Below, in pieces: positions 9,325-17,541 of a stretch of DNA of 64,000 nucleotides. Source of the stretch: Amycolatopsis coloradensis (GTDB taxonomy: Bacteria; Actinomycetota; Actinomycetes; Mycobacteriales; Pseudonocardiaceae); the NCBI RefSeq assembly GCF_037997115.1, contig NZ_CP150484.1, positions 4,824,842 through 4,888,841 on the forward strand, read 5' to 3'. Below the pieces are notes generated by a model that saw only the letters and a list, made by a program, of their open reading frames with translations, had not been told where the DNA came from and made no database searches. The first letter of the stretch is position 1; each line of letters opens with the position of its first letter. The position numbers and the translations under genes are program-made.

Positions 9325-9930
9325 ATGACCAAGCTGACGCATCGCCTCGCGAAGGTCCTGGAGACCCTCGCGCGGGCACTTCGCCGCTATTCGCGCGACG
9401 ACGGCAAGGTGCTGATACTGGGCGGCGTCCGCTCTGGGAAGTCACACCACGCCGAGCGGCTCGCGTCCCGCCACCCGCACCTGACCTACATCGCGCCCGG
9501 GCTGCCGCCGAGCGCCGAAGATCCCGAATGGGCCGCCCGGGTGGCCGCGCACCGCGCACGGCGGCCGGGCCACTGGAAGACGGTGGAGACCACCGACCTG
9601 GCCACGGTGCTGCGCACGGCCACGCATCCTCTGCTCATCGACTGTCTCGGCACGTGGATCAGCCGGGTGCTCGACGAGGTCGGCGCCTGGGAGCAGCGCA
9701 AGGGCTGGGAACAGCGGCTCGACGACCGGCTGGAGGACTTCCTGGCGGCGTGGGAGCAGGCCGACGTGCCGGTGATCGCGGTCAGCAACGAGGTCGGCAG
9801 CGGTGTGGTGCCCGCGACGGTGTCCGGACGCGTGTTCCGTGATGTGCTGGGCGCGGTGAACAACCGGGTGTCCGCCGTATCCGACCGGACCGTGCTGGTC
9901 GTCGCCGGACGGATGCTCGACCTGCCTTAG
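9325..9930 (+). CDS. cobU: Adenosylcobinamide kinase/guanylyltransferase CobU
   Basis: A 201-residue bifunctional enzyme that phosphorylates adenosylcobinamide and transfers GMP to it, activating the nucleotide loop acceptor. The P-loop GGVRSGKS is at residues 33-40; RPGHWKTVE and the IDCLGTWIS and [10 protein letters not shown] motifs are all diagnostic. The ATG at 9325 yields about 28 extra residues before the core (a basic amphipathic stretch [19 protein letters not shown]), which most CobU proteins lack. The gene is divergent from cbiB with a 36-base gap, and cobT starts eight bases after its stop. Confidence 0.93.
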   Translation: MTKLTHRLAKVLETLARALRRYSRDDGKVLILGGVRSGKSHHAERLASRHPHLTYIAPGLPPSAEDPEWAARVAAHRARRPGHWKTVETTDLATVLRTATHPLLIDCLGTWISRVLDEVGAWEQRKGWEQRLDDRLEDFLAAWEQADVPVIAVSNEVGSGVVPATVSGRVFRDVLGAVNNRVSAVSDRTVLVVAGRMLDLP

Positions 9931-9938
9931 GAGCTGCC

Positions 9939-10952
9939 ATGCGTATCGCCATCCCGGACGCCGCCGCCGAAGCCGCGGCGCGCACCAGACTGGACGGCCT
10001 GGTCAAGCCGCTGGGTTCGCTCGGACGGCTCGAAGACCTGGCCGCCTGGCTGAGCGCCGCGCACGGCGTCGTCCCGCCACGGCCGCTCGACGACGTCCGC
10101 GTGGTCGTGTTCGCCGGGGACCACGGGGTTTCCGCGATGTCGGCGTATCCGCGCGAGGTCACCGCGGCGATGGTGCGGGTGTTCCTGGCCGGGAAGAGCG
10201 GCGTCGGCGTGCTGGCCAAGCTGTCCGGGGCGACGGTGCGGGTGTGCGACATCGCGGTGGATTGGGACGGCGCGGACGTGCCGGCCGAGGTCACCGCGCA
10301 CAAGGTCCGGCGGGGGTCCGGTGCGATCGACGTCGAGGACGCGCTCGCCGAGGGTGAGGCGCGGACGGCGTTCGAACACGGGCTGGCGATCGCGGACGAG
10401 GAGATCGACGGCGGCGCGGATCTGCTCATTCCCGGTGACATGGGGATCGGCAACACGACGATCTGCGCGGCCGTGGTCGCTTCGGTGCTCGGCCTGGCGG
10501 CGGAAGAGGTCGTCGGCACGGGGACCGGGATCGACGAGGACGGTCGCGCGCGGAAGGTCGCGGTCGTCGAGGCCGCGCTGGCGCGGGCCGGAGCGCTGAA
10601 GGATCCCTTCTCGGTGCTGACCGCGCTCGGCAGCGCTTGTCTCGCCGCGACGGCGGGCTTTCTCGTGCAGGCCGCGGTCCGCGGGGTTCCGGTGCTGCTC
10701 GACGGCGTTTTCTCCGGGGCCGCGGCGCTCGTCGCCCGCGAGATCGCGCCGGGTGCCGAGCAGTGGTGGCTGGCCGGGCACCGGTCGACCGAACCGTCGC
10801 AGGCGTTCGCGTTGAAGGCGCTCGGGCTGGAGCCGATCCTCGACCTCGGGCTGCGGCTCGGCGAGGGCAGCGGTGCCGTGCAGGCGGTGCCGACGCTGAG
10901 GGCGGCGCGGGCGATCCTCGCGGACATGGGCCTGCTGGCGGATCTGGCTTGA
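9939..10952 (+). CDS. cobT: Nicotinate-nucleotide:DMB phosphoribosyltransferase CobT
   Basis: A 337-residue enzyme that makes alpha-ribazole 5'-phosphate from nicotinate mononucleotide and 5,6-dimethylbenzimidazole for the lower ligand of B12. Family motifs are KPLGSLGRLEDLA near residue 25, VVFAGDHGVSA, GDMGIGNTT and the C-terminal GHRSTEPSQ, where the active-site glutamate region lies just upstream (EIAPGAEQWW). The ATG follows an AGGAGCT site. Length is typical. The stop overlaps the TTG start of cobS by three bases. Confidence 0.95.
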   Translation: MRIAIPDAAAEAAARTRLDGLVKPLGSLGRLEDLAAWLSAAHGVVPPRPLDDVRVVVFAGDHGVSAMSAYPREVTAAMVRVFLAGKSGVGVLAKLSGATVRVCDIAVDWDGADVPAEVTAHKVRRGSGAIDVEDALAEGEARTAFEHGLAIADEEIDGGADLLIPGDMGIGNTTICAAVVASVLGLAAEEVVGTGTGIDEDGRARKVAVVEAALARAGALKDPFSVLTALGSACLAATAGFLVQAAVRGVPVLLDGVFSGAAALVAREIAPGAEQWWLAGHRSTEPSQAFALKALGLEPILDLGLRLGEGSGAVQAVPTLRAARAILADMGLLADLA

Positions 10953-11695
10953 TCGCCGACGCGCTGAAGATGGCCGTCGGCACCCTGACCACCGTCCGGG
11001 TGCCGGCGCCGGGGGTGATCGACCGGCGGGTGGCGGGCGGCGCGATGGTGCTCGCCCCGCTGGCCGTCGTGCCGCTCGCGGCCGTCGCCTCGGTGCTCGT
11101 TTTCCTGGGCGAGTTGGTCGGTCTGCCCGTGTTCGCGTCGGCGGCACTCGCGTTGGGCGCGGTGGCGCTGGGCAGCCGCGGCCTTCATCTGGACGGGCTC
11201 GCCGACACGGCGGACGGGCTCGGTGCTTCGTACGACCGCGCGCGGGCGCTGGACGTCATGCGGCGCGGCGATTCCGGGCCCACCGGGATCGCGACCCTGG
11301 TGCTGACGCTGCTCGTGCAGACCGGCGCGCTGGCCGGGGCGATCTCGGCCGGGCACGGCATCCCGGCGGTCGCGGCGGCGGTCATAGCCGGACGCGGGGT
11401 GCTCTCGCTGTGCTGCGCGCGCGGCGTCCCCTCGGCCCGGCCGGAAGGACTGGGCGCGACCGTCTCCGGTTCGGTGCCGGTGTGGGCGGCGGCGGTGGTG
11501 TTCGCCGTGCTCGCGGGCGCGGCCGCGCTGGTACTCCCGTGGTGGCAAGGGCTCGCCGCGGTGGCGTTGGGGTACCTGGCCGCGGCGGCGTTGCTGGCGC
11601 GGTGCGTTCAGCGGCTGGGCGGGATCACCGGGGACGTGCTCGGGGGTTGCGTCGAGGTCGCCGTCGCGGGGGTCTTGCTGGCTTCGTCGTTCTGA
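10949..11695 (+). CDS. cobS: Cobalamin synthase CobS
   Basis: A 248-residue polytopic membrane enzyme that joins adenosylcobinamide-GDP and alpha-ribazole (phosphate) to complete B12. Diagnostic motifs are the substrate/metal site HLDGLADTADGLGA (about residues 75-88), then MRRGDSGPTG, and the C-terminal GGITGDVLGG. The probable start is a TTG at 10949 that overlaps the cobT stop; the first ATG lies only eight codons later and would shorten the N-terminal helix. The last 88 bases overlap the 3' end of the convergent membrane-protein gene. Confidence 0.93.
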   Translation: MIADALKMAVGTLTTVRVPAPGVIDRRVAGGAMVLAPLAVVPLAAVASVLVFLGELVGLPVFASAALALGAVALGSRGLHLDGLADTADGLGASYDRARALDVMRRGDSGPTGIATLVLTLLVQTGALAGAISAGHGIPAVAAAVIAGRGVLSLCCARGVPSARPEGLGATVSGSVPVWAAAVVFAVLAGAAALVLPWWQGLAAVALGYLAAAALLARCVQRLGGITGDVLGGCVEVAVAGVLLASSF

Positions 11696-12303
11696 GGAGC
11701 CGCCAGTTTCTCGTCGATGTCCGGCAACCAGAAGCACAGCTCGAAGGTCTTCATCCCGGCCCAGAGACCGAATTTCCGTCCCTGCGTGACCAAGGTGAGC
11801 GACGCGAACACGAGCAGCACCGCGATCCCGGCGGCGATGAACGGACGTTTGCCGGCGAAGATCTCGACGATCGCGGCGACCGCGCCGAACAGCAACGGCG
11901 GCGCGCAGTTGCGCACCATGAGACCGGACGCGCGCACCCGCGAGACGTCGGCCGCGACCTCCTTGTCCTGCAGTTGCAGCGCGCACAGCAGGAGATGCGG
12001 GTTCTCCTTCAGGAACGGGCGGTCCTTCGCCGCAGGCATCCGGCGGACGAACTCCTTTGCCGCGTCCCGGCTCCGCCGTCGCGGCACGATCCGCTCCAGC
12101 GCCTCACCCAGCGGATAGGCCAAATAGCCCAGCAGGAAGCTCAGCAGCACGATCACGACGACCAGCACCACGGTGGGTACGCCACCGATGCTCGCCGCGG
12201 TCAGGATGTGGAGTTTCGTCCCGAGATAGCCGAAGAACGCGACGTACAGCGCGCCGGGGATGGTGTAGGCGAAGAGATCGAAGACGCCGATCGCGAAGTT
12301 CAC
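11608..12303 (-). CDS. Uncharacterised four-span membrane protein
   Basis: I do not recognise this 231-residue protein. It has about four hydrophobic spans in two pairs (roughly residues 5-27, 40-66, 135-158 and 160-178), separated by a charged cytoplasmic segment, and a Ser/Thr/Pro-rich C-terminal tail. The GTG at 12303 gives a sensible N terminus (VNFAIGVFDLFAYTIPG); an ATG at 12378 would lie inside a repeat element and add charged, poorly structured residues. Its 3' end overlaps cobS by 88 bases on the opposite strand, and its tail may be an accidental extension. It interrupts the cob genes without an obvious B12 role. Confidence 0.6.
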   Translation of the reverse strand: MNFAIGVFDLFAYTIPGALYVAFFGYLGTKLHILTAASIGGVPTVVLVVVIVLLSFLLGYLAYPLGEALERIVPRRRSRDAAKEFVRRMPAAKDRPFLKENPHLLLCALQLQDKEVAADVSRVRASGLMVRNCAPPLLFGAVAAIVEIFAGKRPFIAAGIAVLLVFASLTLVTQGRKFGLWAGMKTFELCFWLPDIDEKLAAPQNDEASKTPATATSTQPPSTSPVIPPSR

Positions 12304-12328
12304 TCGCCCATCCAACCATTCCGGGCGC

Positions 12329-12595
12329 GGGTCGTGAGTGGCGTTTCGGGTTACTGAGGGGTAAGGCAAACGTGGCACTGCGGCGGGCGGCCCGCTCGTG
12401 GCCCCGTCGGCGATCGTGTCGCGAAAGCCACATTCGGGACATCACACGTCGCGACCAGGGCACGTCGGAGGCGTAGCGAAGGCCTCCTTCCCTACCGTCA
12501 GGGTAGGGAAGGAGGCCTTCACCACCTGGGCCGACCACGTGAGCCGCCACGTTTGCCTTACCCCTCAATAGAACCCGAAACGCCACTCACGACCC
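12329..12595. repeat. Composite inverted-repeat element with inner hairpin
   Basis: Two arms of 48 and 50 bases face each other: 12329-12376 and 12546-12595. Each contains a 24-base block (12329-12352 / 12572-12595) and a 22-base block (12355-12376 / 12546-12567) that are exact reverse complements, separated by 2 and 4 unmatched bases. Between the arms is a perfect 19-base-pair hairpin (12478-12496 with 12502-12520, loop GTCAG). Parts recur at 26.7 kb. The right arm supplies the last codons and stop of cobC. It could be a MITE-like non-autonomous element or a REP-type extragenic palindrome; there is no transposase nearby. Confidence 0.85.
12478..12520. terminator. Perfect 19-bp hairpin after cobC
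   Basis: GAAGGCCTCC...CTACC (12478-12496) pairs with its exact reverse complement at 12502-12520 around a five-base loop. It lies 38-80 bases beyond the cobC stop on the minus strand and could end transcription of the chelatase-cobO-cobB-cobC operon. There is no following U-tract, as is common in actinobacteria. Confidence 0.55.
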
Positions 12596-13589
12596 GCCAC
12601 GCACCCAAGAACGCGTCCACCGTCTCCCGGTCCCGCACCGCGATCCGCAGGTACCGCGCGTCCAGCCCCGGGAAGGTGTCCCCCCGACGGACGGCGAAAC
12701 CGTTCTCCCTCAACCGTTCCCGGACACCGCCGGCGCCAGGGAGCCGCACGAGCACGAAAGGCCCCCGAGGTTCTCCCAGCACCTCGACGCCCAGCGCGGT
12801 CAGGCCCGAGACCAGGTACTCCCGGTCCGCTTCCGCCGCCACCGCCAGCTTTTCGGCTTCCTCCAACGCCGCCGGACGGCAGCACGCCACCACGGCGACG
12901 GCGGCGAGCGACGACACCGACCACGGAGGCTGGACCGCGCGCAGACTGTCCACAACGGACTCATCCGCCAGGACGTAGCCCGCACGCAGCCCGGCGATCC
13001 CCCACGTCTTCGTCAGGCTGCGGAGGACGACGAAACCCGGTTGCCCCGCAACGCTTTCGGTCTCGCCGGGGACGGCGTCGAGGAAGGCCTCGTCGACGAC
13101 GACCAGGCGGCCAGGGCGGCCCAGCCCGAGCAGATCCGCGGCCGGGTGCAACACGGACGTCGGGTTCGTGGGGTTCCCGACGAAGACCAGGTCCGCCTCC
13201 TCCGGGACGCCATCGAGCCGGAAGCCGTCGTCGGGCGACAGCACCACCCGGTGCACGGGATGACCGGCCGCGCGCAGAGCGGCCTCGGGTTCAGTGAACT
13301 GCGGGTGCACGACGACGGCGTGAGCGGGCCGCAACGCCGTGGCCAGCAACGTGAAGGCCTCGGCCGCACCGGAGGTCACCAACACCTGGGACTCGGGCAA
13401 CGAGTGCCGGGCGGCCACCGCGGCCGTGGCGGCGGTGACGTCCGGATAGGCGGCCAGATCGTCCAGTGCCGCCGCCAGTTCGGCACGCAGCCAAGCGGGT
13501 GGCGCCGGGAGACGGACGTTGACCGCCAGATCGACGAGACCTTCACCGACCTCGCGATCGCCGTGGTGCCAGAGGTCGTAGTCAGCCAT
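12558..13589 (-). CDS. cobC: CobC-type PLP aminotransferase-fold enzyme
   Basis: A 343-residue fold-type I PLP enzyme related to histidinol-phosphate aminotransferase. In this position it is the CobC/CobD-like enzyme expected to provide the aminopropanol (phosphate) arm by decarboxylating threonine phosphate. The PLP lysine is in SLTKTWGIAGLRAGY, the aspartate in VVVDEAFLDA, and the phosphate-site residues in VTSGAAEAF and NPTNPTSVL. It overlaps cobB by eight bases. The last nine residues (SGVSGSIEG) and the stop are encoded by the arm of the inverted repeat at 12546-12595, so the native C terminus has been rewritten by the repeat. Confidence 0.87.
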   Translation of the reverse strand: MADYDLWHHGDREVGEGLVDLAVNVRLPAPPAWLRAELAAALDDLAAYPDVTAATAAVAARHSLPESQVLVTSGAAEAFTLLATALRPAHAVVVHPQFTEPEAALRAAGHPVHRVVLSPDDGFRLDGVPEEADLVFVGNPTNPTSVLHPAADLLGLGRPGRLVVVDEAFLDAVPGETESVAGQPGFVVLRSLTKTWGIAGLRAGYVLADESVVDSLRAVQPPWSVSSLAAVAVVACCRPAALEEAEKLAVAAEADREYLVSGLTALGVEVLGEPRGPFVLVRLPGAGGVRERLRENGFAVRRGDTFPGLDARYLRIAVRDRETVDAFLGAWRVVSGVSGSIEG

Positions 13590-14916
13590 GGGCGCGCACC
13601 GCGGTGGCGAACCGTTCGGCGAGTTCGGGGTAGCCCGCCCAATGGACGTGCAGGTACGACGCGTGCAGTGACGCCGACGCGAAACCGTCGGGGGTGCGAT
13701 CCCAGCCCCAGGCCGGTGTCGGGCCGCTGCCGGGTTCGATGATCGTGCGGTGGAATTCGTGCCCGGTGACGCGTTGCCCCGCGACGGCGAGCACGCTGTC
13801 CGCGGGCGAGAAAGCCTTGCGGTAGCCGAGTTTTCCGCGTTTCGTCATGGTGGCCGAGGCGTCCAGGACGCCGGTCATCGGTGTCCCGTCGATGTCCTGG
13901 CACAGGTACAGCAGTCCGGCGCACTCCGCCACGACGGGCATTCCGTCACCGACCGCCCGCGCGACCGCGGCCCGCAGCGGGACATTCGCCGACAGTTCTT
14001 CGGCGTGGACCTCGGGGAAGCCACCGCCGAAGTACAACCCGGCGCAGCCTTCGGGAAGTTCCTTGTCCTGCAACGGATCCACGTCGACGACATCGACACC
14101 GGCGGCGGCGAGCAGTTCGACGGCCTCGGTGTAGCGGAAGGTGAACGCGGGACCGGCCGCCGCGGCGACCACCGTACGGCGCCCGTCATACGCGAACGGA
14201 GGCCGCCAAGGCTCCCCCGACAGCCGCGAAGCCGACCGGGCGACCTGCACGACCGCGCCGAGGTCCACGCCCTCGCTGATCCATGCCGCCAGCTCCGGCA
14301 GCAGCCGTTCCGACTCGCTCGCCCGCTCCGCCGCCGGGACCAGGCCGAGGTGACGGCTCGGCGCGTGGATCTCTTCGTTGCGGTACAGCGTTCCCAGCAG
14401 CGGGACGCCGGTCGCTTCCAGCGCGGTGACGATCTCGTCCGCGTGCCGTTGCGAGCCCAGTTTGTTCAGGATGACGCCGGCGAGCCGGACGCGCGTGTCG
14501 TACTGCGCGAACCCGAGCACGGTCGCGGCGACACTGCGCGACGCGGCCGAGGCGTCCACGACGAGCACCACCGGCGCGTCCAGCAGCCGCGCCACATGCG
14601 CCGTCGACGCGTATCCCTCGGTGCCGAGCGCCCCGTCGAACAGGCCCATCACACCTTCGATGACCGCGATGTCGGCACCGGCGGAACCGTGCCGCAGCAA
14701 CGGGATCAGCCGATCCTCGCCCTGGAGGAACGGGTCGAGGTTGCGCGGGGGCCGTCCGGTGGCGAGGGCGTGGTAGCTCGGGTCGATGAAGTCGGGGCCG
14801 ACCTTGTGCCCGGAGACCTTCAGCCCCCGCGCCCGCAGCGCCGCCATCAGGCCCGCGGCGATCGTGGTCTTGCCGTGCCCGGATCCGGGCGCGGCGATGA
14901 CCACGCGATTCACCAT
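13582..14916 (-). CDS. cobB: Cobyrinic acid a,c-diamide synthase CobB
   Basis: A 444-residue glutamine-dependent amidotransferase; in the aerobic pathway it amidates hydrogenobyrinic acid at positions a and c. The N-terminal P-loop is APGSGHGKTT with the downstream KVGPDFIDP and EGVMGLFDG motifs. The C-terminal GATase domain has YFGGGFPE, the nucleophile in VAECAGLLYL and the catalytic His in VTGHEFH. The ATG at 14916 overlaps the end of cobO by seven bases; a GTG follows it directly, but the ATG is preferred. Length is normal. Confidence 0.95.
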   Translation of the reverse strand: MVNRVVIAAPGSGHGKTTIAAGLMAALRARGLKVSGHKVGPDFIDPSYHALATGRPPRNLDPFLQGEDRLIPLLRHGSAGADIAVIEGVMGLFDGALGTEGYASTAHVARLLDAPVVLVVDASAASRSVAATVLGFAQYDTRVRLAGVILNKLGSQRHADEIVTALEATGVPLLGTLYRNEEIHAPSRHLGLVPAAERASESERLLPELAAWISEGVDLGAVVQVARSASRLSGEPWRPPFAYDGRRTVVAAAAGPAFTFRYTEAVELLAAAGVDVVDVDPLQDKELPEGCAGLYFGGGFPEVHAEELSANVPLRAAVARAVGDGMPVVAECAGLLYLCQDIDGTPMTGVLDASATMTKRGKLGYRKAFSPADSVLAVAGQRVTGHEFHRTIIEPGSGPTPAWGWDRTPDGFASASLHASYLHVHWAGYPELAERFATAVRAHG

Positions 14917-15524
14917 TCGATGCCTCGCTGGCCCTTTTGCCCCGCGTCCATCGGATGCTTCACCTTCGTCATCTCGGTGACCAGGTCCGCCGCCTCGATC
15001 AGCTCGGGCGGCGCGTACCGGCCGGTGATCACCACGTGCTGGTGCCCGGGGCGTCCGGTCAGCGTCGAGACGACGTCGTCCACTTCGAGCCAGCCCCATT
15101 TGAGCAGGTAGCTGAATTCGTCGAGGACGTAGAAGTCGTGGGTTTCGGCGCCGAGCCGGCGTTTGATCTCGGCCCAGCCCTCGCGGGCGTTGGCGGCGTG
15201 GTCCTCTTCGGAACCGGACTTGCGCGCCCAGCTCCAGCCTTCGCCCATCTTGTGCCACTCGACCGCGCCGCCCTGTCCGGTGTCGTCGTGCAGCTTGCCG
15301 AGCGCGCGGAACGCGGCTTCCTCGCCGACGCGCCACTTCGCCGATTTGACGAACTGGAACACGCCGATCGACCAGCCCTGGTTCCACGCCCGCAGCGCCA
15401 TCCCGAACGCGGCCGTGGACTTGCCCTTCATCTCGCCGGTGTGCACGGCGAGCAGCGGGCGATTGCGGCGCTGACGGGTGGTGAGCCCGTCGTTCGGCAC
15501 CGTTTCCGGTTTGCCCTGTGGCAT
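14910..15524 (-). CDS. cobO: Cob(I)yrinic acid a,c-diamide adenosyltransferase CobO
   Basis: A 204-residue ATP:corrinoid adenosyltransferase of the CobA/CobO type, which attaches the 5'-deoxyadenosyl ligand to reduced corrinoid. The modified P-loop HTGEMKGKSTAAFGMALRA begins near residue 28, and FQFVKSAKW, VLDEFSYLLKWGW and the GRYAPPELIEAADLVTEM segment are all family signatures. Its ATG shares one base with the stop of the chelatase gene (TAATG), a tight coupling. It sits in the order chelatase-cobO-cobB-cobC. Confidence 0.95.
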   Translation of the reverse strand: MPQGKPETVPNDGLTTRQRRNRPLLAVHTGEMKGKSTAAFGMALRAWNQGWSIGVFQFVKSAKWRVGEEAAFRALGKLHDDTGQGGAVEWHKMGEGWSWARKSGSEEDHAANAREGWAEIKRRLGAETHDFYVLDEFSYLLKWGWLEVDDVVSTLTGRPGHQHVVITGRYAPPELIEAADLVTEMTKVKHPMDAGQKGQRGIEW

Positions 15525-17482
15525 TACGCCGCCCTTCCCGAGAGATGAGTACGGACGGCGCCCGCGAGGGTGTCCGCGGCGACCTCGGCGACCGGGACAT
15601 GTTCCGCGCCAAGGTGTTCCGCCAGTTCGGCGGCGAGCCCGAGCCGCATTTTCCCGCTCTCGCAGTCCATCACGATCGAGGTCACGTTCCCGGCCAGCAA
15701 CCCGGCTGCCTGACGGGCGCGCTGGACGGCGTCGGCGCCGCTGGTCGCACGGCCGTCGGTGACGACGACGAGCAGCGGACGCCGCAACGGATCACGGACC
15801 GCTTCGATACGCAGAACCCTTGCCGCTTCGAGAAGTCCCTCGGCCAGCGGTGTCCGTCCGCCGGTCGCGAGACCGTCCAAACGGGACGCGGCGGCATCGA
15901 CGCTGATGGTCGGCGGGAGCGCGAGTTCGGCGCCGGAAGCGCGGAAGGTCACCAGGCCCACCTTGTCGCGACGCTGGTAGGCGTCGAGCAGCAGCGACAG
16001 CACGGCGGTCTTGACCTCGCGCATCCGCTGCCGCGCGCCCATCGAGCCGGACGCGTCGACGCAGAACAGCACCAGGTTGCCCTCGCGCCCTTCCCGCCGC
16101 GCGAACCGGAGATCCTGGGGCCGCACCACGAGCCCGGCGCCACTGCGGCCGCGGGACCGCTGGTGCGGCGCGGCCGCGCGCACGGTCGCGAGCAGATGCG
16201 GACGCCCGTCCTTGGTCCCGGCGGGCTGGACGCCGATGGTCCGGCCGTTGTCGGTGATCGCCCTCGACCGCCGTCCGGCGGCGCCTTCACCGGTGCCCTT
16301 CACCTCGAAACGCCTGGCACGAAAGGCTTCCCCGGCGCCGACCGGCTTCTGGTCGCCGCCGTTCTTGCCGCCGCCCGACGGTTCCTGGCCGCCGCTCTCC
16401 GACTGCGGAGCCTCGCCGCCCTCAGGAGGGCCACCGGAACCGGGGCCGTCGTCGTCGGGACCGGGGCCTTCCGGTTCGGCGTCCTGGAGCGCCTGTTCCA
16501 GCTGCTCCTCGGAGATCCCGGGCGCGTCGAAGGGATTGCGGCGACGACGATGCGGCAACGCGAGCCGGGCCGCGACCCGGACGTCGTCGGTGGTCACCTC
16601 GGTGCGCCCGGCCCAGGCGGCGTGCGCGACCGCGGTCCGCGCGGTCACGATATCCGCGCGCATCCCGTCGACCTCGAAGGACGCGCAGACCTCCGCGATC
16701 TGCCGCAGCGCGTCGTCCGGCAGTTTGACCGACGGCAGAAGCCGTTGTGCCGCTTCGATGTCCGCGGCGAGTTCGGCGTCGGCCGCGGCGTACTGGCCGG
16801 CGAATCCGTCGGGATCCGCCTCGTAGGCGAGCCGCCGCCGGACGACCTCGACCCGCAGTTCGGGATCCCGGCTGGACGCGACCTCGACGGTGAGCCCGAA
16901 GCGGTCCAGCAGCTGCGGCCGCAGTTCGCCTTCCTCGGGGTTCATCGTGCCGATGAGGACGAACCGGGCCGCGTGCGACACCGAGACACCCTCACGCTCG
17001 ACGGTCGCGCGCCCCATGGCGGCGGCGTCGAGCAGCGTGTCGACCAGGTGGTCGTGCAGGAGGTTGACCTCGTCCACGTACAGCAGCCCGCGATGCGCGG
17101 CCGCGAGCAGCCCGGGCTGGAAATCGGTGACACCGTCCGCGAGCGCGCGTTCCAGGTTCAGCGAACCGATCACACGGTCTTCCGCCGCGCCGACCGGCAG
17201 CTCCACGAGCCGCGCGGGACGGCGGTGCGCGGGCGAACCTTCGGTGTGCGGACCATCGGGGCAGGCCGGATCGGGCTCGACGGGGTCGCAGGAGAACCGG
17301 CACGCGTCCACCACGTCGACACCGGGCAGCAGACCGGCCAGCGCGCGCACCATCGTCGACTTCGCCGTGCCCTTCTCCCCGCGCACCAGGACCCCGCCGA
17401 CCGCGGGCGAGATCGAGGAAAGCACCAGCGCCAGGCGCAGATCCGGCATCCCCACAACGGCGGTGAACGGGTACGGCTTCAC
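15524..17482 (-). CDS. Magnesium/cobalt chelatase, fused ChlI-ChlD type
   Basis: A 652-residue fusion. An AAA+ ChlI-like module fills roughly residues 1-315, with Walker [11 protein letters not shown], Walker [12 protein letters not shown] and the Cys-containing insert [15 protein letters not shown]. An acidic Gly/Pro/Asp linker follows (about 340-400). The C-terminal ChlD-like von Willebrand A domain carries the MIDAS motif [12 protein letters not shown]. In this operon it should act as the ATPase part that works with a CobN-type subunit (encoded elsewhere) to insert cobalt. I start at GTG 17482, which has an AGGAGAG site; an upstream ATG at 17536 would run into the divergent cobL leader. 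Confidence 0.9.
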   Translation of the reverse strand: MKPYPFTAVVGMPDLRLALVLSSISPAVGGVLVRGEKGTAKSTMVRALAGLLPGVDVVDACRFSCDPVEPDPACPDGPHTEGSPAHRRPARLVELPVGAAEDRVIGSLNLERALADGVTDFQPGLLAAAHRGLLYVDEVNLLHDHLVDTLLDAAAMGRATVEREGVSVSHAARFVLIGTMNPEEGELRPQLLDRFGLTVEVASSRDPELRVEVVRRRLAYEADPDGFAGQYAAADAELAADIEAAQRLLPSVKLPDDALRQIAEVCASFEVDGMRADIVTARTAVAHAAWAGRTEVTTDDVRVAARLALPHRRRRNPFDAPGISEEQLEQALQDAEPEGPGPDDDGPGSGGPPEGGEAPQSESGGQEPSGGGKNGGDQKPVGAGEAFRARRFEVKGTGEGAAGRRSRAITDNGRTIGVQPAGTKDGRPHLLATVRAAAPHQRSRGRSGAGLVVRPQDLRFARREGREGNLVLFCVDASGSMGARQRMREVKTAVLSLLLDAYQRRDKVGLVTFRASGAELALPPTISVDAAASRLDGLATGGRTPLAEGLLEAARVLRIEAVRDPLRRPLLVVVTDGRATSGADAVQRARQAAGLLAGNVTSIVMDCESGKMRLGLAAELAEHLGAEHVPVAEVAADTLAGAVRTHLSGRAA

Positions 17483-17541
17483 AGCTCTCCTGTCGTCGAC
17501 GACCTCTGGCCGATCATCGCATAGGAAATCCGTCATCTACC

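Noticed and set aside
12329-12595. Insertion sequence with terminal inverted repeats
   Set aside because: The 267-base element has no room for a transposase and I could not find flanking target duplications; called a composite repeat instead.
15518-17524. Long plus-strand open frame opposite the chelatase
   Set aside because: Shadow of the fused ChlI-ChlD gene, which has complete Walker and MIDAS motifs.
17483-17541. Second cobalamin riboswitch before the chelatase and cobL
   Set aside because: The divergent gap is only 59 bases and lacks the conserved B12 core; only the cbtB leader has it.
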